A stretch of 10,914 bases of DNA from contig JAAMXY010000225.1 of the NCBI GenBank assembly GCA_019677205.1, forward strand, positions 1 to 10,914, in the 5' to 3' direction. A model generated the notes under the pieces. The model worked only from the letters and a program-made list of their open reading frames with translations. It had not been told where the DNA came from and did not search any database. Positions 7,407 to 10,914 of this stretch are shown here, in pieces. The translations under genes were made by a program, and so were the position numbers. This DNA comes from Pinguiococcus pyrenoidosus (Eukaryota > Sar > Pinguiophyceae > Pinguiochrysidales > Pinguiochrysidaceae). Position 1 is the stretch's first letter; each line of letters starts with the position of its first letter.

Positions 7407-8146
7407 TCTCAAAGGATGGGCTCCCAGCCAGGGCAACAGCGCAAGGAACTGCGGGGCTGAGACCTCTGCGAAGCCGCCTTCTCCTCTTCGTCCCCCGTGC
7501 GGATCTCCCGTCTCGCGGATCTCTCCGCCGAAGCCTGTGTCAGCTGACATTCAGTTCAGGAGGCTGGGCGAATCCCGCGAGGCCTTGGGATGGAAAACGT
7601 GTGATCTGCTGTGTTATGGCCACATCCTGAGACTGACGAAGCGTCGGAGCTCTTCTTCGAGCTTCGGCTTCCATGAACTGACGAATCATGAGCGGTCATG
7701 ATGCTACATTTGCCTTCGTAGGCACCCATACAGTATCGCAGGTGAGAACGATGAATTTGGATTCGGAACCAACTTCAAAAAAAGAAAAAACCGCGAGAAT
7801 GCAAATTGAACTTGACCAATCCACGGGCTCCATTTCCGTTTCGCATCTGCACCATCTGAAGCACGGCCCAGCAACCGCTGACGGTTTGCTTTCTGCGCGC
7901 TCCGTGGTTGGTCCAACCCCGCGGGTACCTGAAAACCGTGGCTCATATTCCTAGCATCCCCAACAGTCCATTTATCTATTCAAAATACCTCTCGCGGCCT
8001 TTGAAGTCGCGGCATCAGGCGCGCTCAGGAGGGAGTGGGACTTGAGAACCCCCGTACCGTGGTATGCGTAGTGGAGTTCAGTTCACCAGACGCGAACTTC
8101 CAGACTGCGCCGAGATCGAAGCTTCCGCGACGTCGCCGCGAGAACC
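7407..8146. promoter_or_regulatory. Divergent promoter / 5' leader region between the lactonase and HMG-box genes
   Basis: The 740 bases lie between the chosen lactonase start (7406, - strand) and the HMG start (8147, + strand). If the lactonase starts at 7550, 596 bases remain. The stretch must hold both promoters and leaders. Visible elements: a lower-GC pocket at about 7680-8000 that includes an A-rich run at 7777-7790; a CCAAT pentamer at 7816-7820; a short hairpin (GGTTGG T CCAACC, 7906-7918); and a strong splice-donor-like CAG/GTGAGA at 7739-7747 on the + strand that could start a leader intron of the HMG gene. No TATA box is convincing. I see no tRNA, other RNA gene or supported coding exon. 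Confidence 0.5.
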
Positions 8147-9787
8147 ATGGCGACGATGGAGCCACCGAAGGACACCGAGCCTGGCGTGCATGTCGCCGAG
8201 GATCCCGTGGCGCTTCCGACTCCCCTTCCTCTCGCGCTGGAGAAGAAGCGCAAGGTGAGCCCCGTTTGAATTGCCGCGCAGAGCGCCGCAGCTTCTCGCA
8301 GCGCCGGACGTTTGGCGACGCGCCAAGCGGTCCCTTCGGCCGCGCGACTGGGAGAGAGATTGGCCGGGAGCCGAGCATGGACTCACGCGGCCTGCTTCGG
8401 CTGCCTTCCGGTGTCGCCAGAAGCGGAAGAAGCGGCGCGATCCCGGTGCACCCAAGTACCCCATGAATAGCTACAACCTCTTCGTGAAGTCGCAGCGGCA
8501 GAGACTCGTCCAGGCGGACCCGAGCAAGACCAACCCGGACATCATGCGAGACCTCGCACAGATGTGGCGCCAGCTGCCACTCGATCAGAGGAAGGTGGGT
8601 GCAAGCCGGCCTCGCGCACGATGATTTCGCCGATCCTTCGCCTCACCGGCTCGCCTCGCTGCGCAGCTGTGGGACGAGATGGCCGACAGGGATCGCGTGC
8701 GCTACGAAGACGAGATGAAGCGGTATCAGTCGACGAACCGAATGGACACCGTCGTGGCCGAGGCCATTGCGGCGAATCTTCCGCCCTCCATGGAAGAAGA
8801 GCTGCACGAGATCGCGGAGAAGAAGCGCAAGGTGCGCGCGCGCGCACACACACGTCCGCATAGCGGTGCGCACGCGACACAGCGTCATTGATTTGTTCTT
8901 GTCCCTTCTGCCCCTTTCAGGCCGCTTCCAACCGCGCCGCCAGACGAAAGCGACAGAGACATAGAGATCCCAACACCCCGCGATACCCGCTCAACCCGTA
9001 CAACATCTTCGTGAAGACCGTCCGCAACGACATCGCTCAGAAGGGATCGCATGACTCGAACCCAGAGATTATGAAGGAGATCGCGCGGCAGTGGCGGGAT
9101 CTGCCGGCGGACTCGAAGCAGCATTACCGCGACCTCGCCGACAAGGACAAGGAGCGATACGAGTCAGAACAGGTAGCCTACTACAAGCGCAAGGCGGAGC
9201 AGCAGTCTAGCAGTCAGGCAGCACAAGATGTCGCCAATGCGATCTTTCCGCAATCGAGCGCGGAGCCTTCCACCCTTCGCAACGTGATAATCCAAGCGGC
9301 GACCGCAATGGCCGCGGCGATGCAGGTGTCAAGAGGGGAAGCGCCGAACGGGACGACGCCCCTGAACGTGCCGATACCGGGCATGGTGGCCCTGCAGGTA
9401 ACGCCTGGAGCAACGTTGCCGGGGGCCTCGTCTTGCGCTCACATCATCCCGCTGCCTTTCCACAAGCAGCAGCTGATTCAGCAGAACGGGACGCAGAACC
9501 CGGTGACCATGGATGGCGAGGGTGGCGTGTCCGTTCCCTTGCAGGTGCGGGGCGTCAACAGTGCCTTCGAAGAGGCGGCGCCCACGCCGCCAGCGGCTGA
9601 GGCAGCCGAGGCTGTGGACGGGCGTCCGAAGGTGGATGAAAAGGAAAGCGAACCGAAGAAGGACGCGTTGCCAGGGCACGAGTTGCAGGATCCGGCAAAG
9701 GTAGACGGGCCTGGCGCTTTGCCGTCTTCCGAGATTTCTCCGTCGATTCCGCCCCCTGCAGCCACCCAAGCTACTACGATGATCTAG
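8147..9787 (+). CDS. Protein with two HMG boxes (four exons)
   Basis: Likely a nuclear, DNA-bending chromatin protein of the HMGB type. Exons are 8147-8254, 8421-8594, 8667-8831 and 8921-9787, all joined in phase 0, giving 437 residues. The start ATG has a good context (AACCATGG). Box 1 is residues about 42-113: PKYPMNSYNLFVKSQR, then IMRDLAQMWRQLP, across intron 2 to LWDEMADRDRVRYEDEM. Box 2 is about 164-240: PRYPLNPYNIFVKTVR, then IMKEIARQWRDLP and YRDLADKDKERYE. Both carry the Pro, Tyr, Phe, Trp and Lys/Arg positions expected of the fold. Basic runs (KRKKRR before box 1, RRKRQR before box 2) look like nuclear localisation signals. Residues about 250-437 are low-complexity, rich in Ala, Pro, Glu and Gln, with no recognised domain. 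The two boxes follow equivalent introns after the same peptide EKKRK, suggesting an internal exon duplication. The exact family name is uncertain. Confidence 0.9.
8255..8420 (+). other. Intron 1 of the HMG-box gene
   Basis: A 166-nt, phase 0 intron with donor CGCAAG/GTGAGC and acceptor GTCGCCAG/AAGCGG. It joins LEKKRK to KRKKRRDPGAPKYP just before box 1. Several other AG dinucleotides occur upstream of this acceptor, so its exact 3' end is the least certain of the HMG introns. An in-frame TGA soon after the donor shows it must be removed. Confidence 0.8.
8595..8666 (+). other. Intron 2 of the HMG-box gene
   Basis: A 72-nt, phase 0 intron with donor AGGAAG/GTGGGT and acceptor CTGCGCAG/CTGTGG. 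It splits box 1 between helices 2 and 3 (LDQRK/LWDEM). Although 72 is a multiple of 3, retention would hit an in-frame TGA. Box 2 has no intron at the matching place. Confidence 0.9.
8832..8920 (+). other. Intron 3 of the HMG-box gene
   Basis: An 89-nt, phase 0 intron with donor CGCAAG/GTGCGC and acceptor CCCCTTTCAG/GCCGCT. It has a clear pyrimidine tract and joins AEKKRK to AASNRAARRKRQRHRDP before box 2. The donor deviates from consensus because it opens a 24-nt alternating purine/pyrimidine run (8832-8855). Confidence 0.92.
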
Positions 9788-10018
9788 CGTTGAAGCACAG
9801 TGTCCGTATCGATTGTTTAGTTGAAGGGAACGCATAGCACTTCCCGAGGGGGGCCAGAAGTCTTGATACAAGGAAGGGTTCCAGAAGCACGTTCACATTC
9901 TCAGCGTCTCTTGTAGTACATATGTATCTCTGCTAGCCAAGGTTTGCAAGCACACGCAATATCACAGTGTCACAGACACACAGGCGCGCGCACTTGCTCA
10001 CTATTACATCTCTCTGCT
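9788..10018. other. Convergent 3' spacer between HMG-box gene and second receptor
   Basis: These 231 bases lie between the TAG of the HMG gene and the TAA of the - strand receptor and should contain both 3' untranslated regions. A 10-bp palindrome, TACATATGTA, lies at 9917-9926, and a CA-rich stretch (about 9951-9983) is followed by alternating GCGCGCGC. I see no AATAAA, ORF or RNA gene. Confidence 0.6.
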
Positions 10019-10912
10019 TTACATTTCATAGCTTTTATCGTCAAATATCATACGTTCTCTCCGGCGCGCCGCGGCATGGGTGGTTGCATCCCGTTTCATC
10101 TCGTCACTGCCCGAGCGGCGACCCAGCCTCGTCCGGACCGGCGTCGCGCCCTGGCTTGGCACCTCGCTGGAGTCCCAGGTCTCCTCCGTTCGGGGGGAGT
10201 AGTACGTGCGGTACAGCGCGTCCGTGCTGGGCTCCCGATCCATTGGCGTGCCCTCACCGGAGGCTGTTGAATGCCACGCCGGAGGGAACAAGAATTGCTC
10301 GTAGAGCTCGCGATCGGTTGGCTCCTCCTCCAGGGTCGTCCGGCTATTCGACCGGTGGTGAGGTGAGAGCAGATCCTGAACAAAGGACGAAGAGCTCTGC
10401 CTGCGCCCGAGGTGGCCGTTCCCGCTGCCGTTCCCGCTGCCGTTCCCGCCGCTGTTCGCGCCGCCGTTCGCGCTGCCGCTGCCGTATCCACTCATGTTCT
10501 CTTCGTCCGGCGTGGACGGTCGCTCTGCTGCGACCGACTGGTGCTCAGCCGCGGCGTCCACATCGTAGGGGACGACACGCCTGGAGAAGAGGTAGTGATC
10601 ACCGACGCTCGGCTCGGACGGATCATCTCGCTTGCTCCAGTGCGCCAAGTAGAAGACGCATAGCGCGCACTGGAGCATCACAATGAGTCCAACCACGGCA
10701 ACGATGATGGTGATATCCAAGTCCGATAGACCTCCGTTGTCGTCGCTGCCGGGAAGCGAAAGCACAGTATCGATCATCGAGGGAGCTGGCGAAGGAGGCG
10801 CCGACGTCGCGGGGATCGCCAGGAAGTCCGTCGCATGCGAACACGCGCACGAAAGGCTCGTTTGGTCCCGCCCAACGGTAACGCAGCCTTCCGTCTCAAT
10901 GCTGTCGGAGAC
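10019..10912 (-). CDS. Second GPS/transmembrane receptor, paralogue of the first gene (5' partial)
   Basis: The frame is open from the right edge to a TAA at 10021-10019, giving 297 residues numbered from 10912. The Met at 10777 is internal, because homology to gene 1 continues upstream of it. Order: DSIETEGC and CACSHATDFLA (GPS-like, with C22, C24, H26 and T28); a short PS stretch (APPSPAPS); transmembrane helix about 67-89; juxtamembrane HYLFSRRVVP; a Gly/Ser/Asn-rich linker; EEPTDRELYEQFL (Y194) and REPSTDALYRTYY (Y214); a WDSSEVPSQ segment like the gene 1 W-repeat; and a C-terminus AAARRRERMIFDD ending SYEM. Each element has a counterpart in gene 1 in the same order, but the tail is about 205 residues instead of 597, with two LY motifs instead of four. 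The REJ region, stalk and start should lie beyond the window (inference). No intron is visible. Confidence 0.92.
   Translation of the reverse strand, partial: VSDSIETEGCVTVGRDQTSLSCACSHATDFLAIPATSAPPSPAPSMIDTVLSLPGSDDNGGLSDLDITIIVAVVGLIVMLQCALCVFYLAHWSKRDDPSEPSVGDHYLFSRRVVPYDVDAAAEHQSVAAERPSTPDEENMSGYGSGSANGGANSGGNGSGNGSGNGHLGRRQSSSSFVQDLLSPHHRSNSRTTLEEEPTDRELYEQFLFPPAWHSTASGEGTPMDREPSTDALYRTYYSPRTEETWDSSEVPSQGATPVRTRLGRRSGSDEMKRDATTHAAARRRERMIFDDKSYEM
10416..10475 (+). repeat. 12-nt tandem repeat encoding a Gly/Asn/Ser linker
   Basis: CCGTTCCCGCTG occurs twice in tandem (10416-10439) followed by decayed copies. On the coding - strand it encodes alternating GNGS units between the juxtamembrane motif and the LY motifs of the second receptor, a flexible linker. 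Gene 1 has no equivalent linker at this place. Confidence 0.8.
10646..10714 (-). other. Transmembrane helix of the second receptor
   Basis: Residues about 67-89 (counted from 10912) form an uncharged helix, ITIIVAVVGLIVMLQCALCV and then FYL. It is preceded by the acidic DLD and followed by HWSKR, giving the same outside-to-inside topology as the first receptor. Confidence 0.9.
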
Positions 10913-10914
10913 GG

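Noticed and set aside
6861-7550. Lactonase as a single 229-residue exon
   Set aside because: After LLGM the unspliced frame turns into Arg/Ser-rich sequence and loses GPDGHT. Removing the three introns restores the whole family C-terminus.
7688-7954. 88-codon + strand frame in the divergent promoter region
   Set aside because: It has no recognisable motif, sits in lower-GC non-coding-like sequence and contains the splice-donor-like site. Not supported as a gene.
7861-8040. tRNA or small RNA gene in the promoter region
   Set aside because: The short GGTTGG/CCAACC hairpin does not extend into a cloverleaf, and no T-arm or acceptor stem pairing is visible.
9329-9871. 180-codon - strand frame
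   Set aside because: It is antisense to the last HMG exon, Arg-rich, and without motifs.
10019-10777. Second receptor read as a complete 252-residue gene starting at the ATG at 10777
   Set aside because: The frame stays open to the window edge, and the upstream residues contain the GPS motif that aligns with gene 1, so this Met is internal.

Overview
The window looks like nuclear DNA of a GC-rich eukaryote, most likely an alga or related protist. The evidence is two genes broken by short GT-AG introns (59 to 166 nt), a eukaryotic-type HMG-box protein, and a receptor with an extracellular stalk of about 100 'PSxx' units. Such PSxxPS stalks are familiar from diatoms, brown algae and other stramenopiles, but I cannot name the species, and a red alga or haptophyte is not excluded. 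Nothing looks bacterial, viral or transposon-derived.

Layout. (1) 1-6186, + strand: the 3' 6.2 kb of an intronless gene for a large single-pass membrane protein. In order it has a PSxxPS stalk, a REJ-like (receptor for egg jelly, polycystin-1 family) region, a GAIN/GPS-like autoproteolysis region, one transmembrane helix and a 597-residue repeat-rich cytoplasmic tail. (2) 6187-6411: short convergent spacer. (3) 6412-7406 (possibly to 7550), - strand: 6-phosphogluconolactonase in four exons, which I assembled by hand into a 252-residue protein of normal family length. (4) About 7407-8146: divergent promoter and 5'-leader region, including a lower-GC pocket. (5) 8147-9787, + strand: a four-exon gene for a 437-residue protein with two HMG boxes. 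(6) 9788-10018: convergent spacer. (7) 10019-10912, - strand: the 3' end of a second GPS/transmembrane receptor, cut by the window edge.

The main result is that the genes at the two ends are paralogues in inverted orientation, facing each other across the two housekeeping-type genes. Besides the GPS motif and a single transmembrane helix, they share a set of intracellular motifs I do not recognise from a named family: a juxtamembrane YLFxRxVVP motif, repeated EPSxxxLYxx(Y/F) motifs, and an identical style of C-terminus (AARRRxER then an acidic stretch ending in hydrophobic-Glu-hydrophobic). The gene 1 tail also carries four or five WE(T/S)A(R/K)LS repeats. I infer a family of adhesion/recognition receptors with polycystin-1-like ectodomains but a dedicated signalling or scaffold-binding tail in place of the PLAT domain and multi-pass membrane region. 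The two middle genes (pentose phosphate pathway and chromatin) show no functional link to the receptors.
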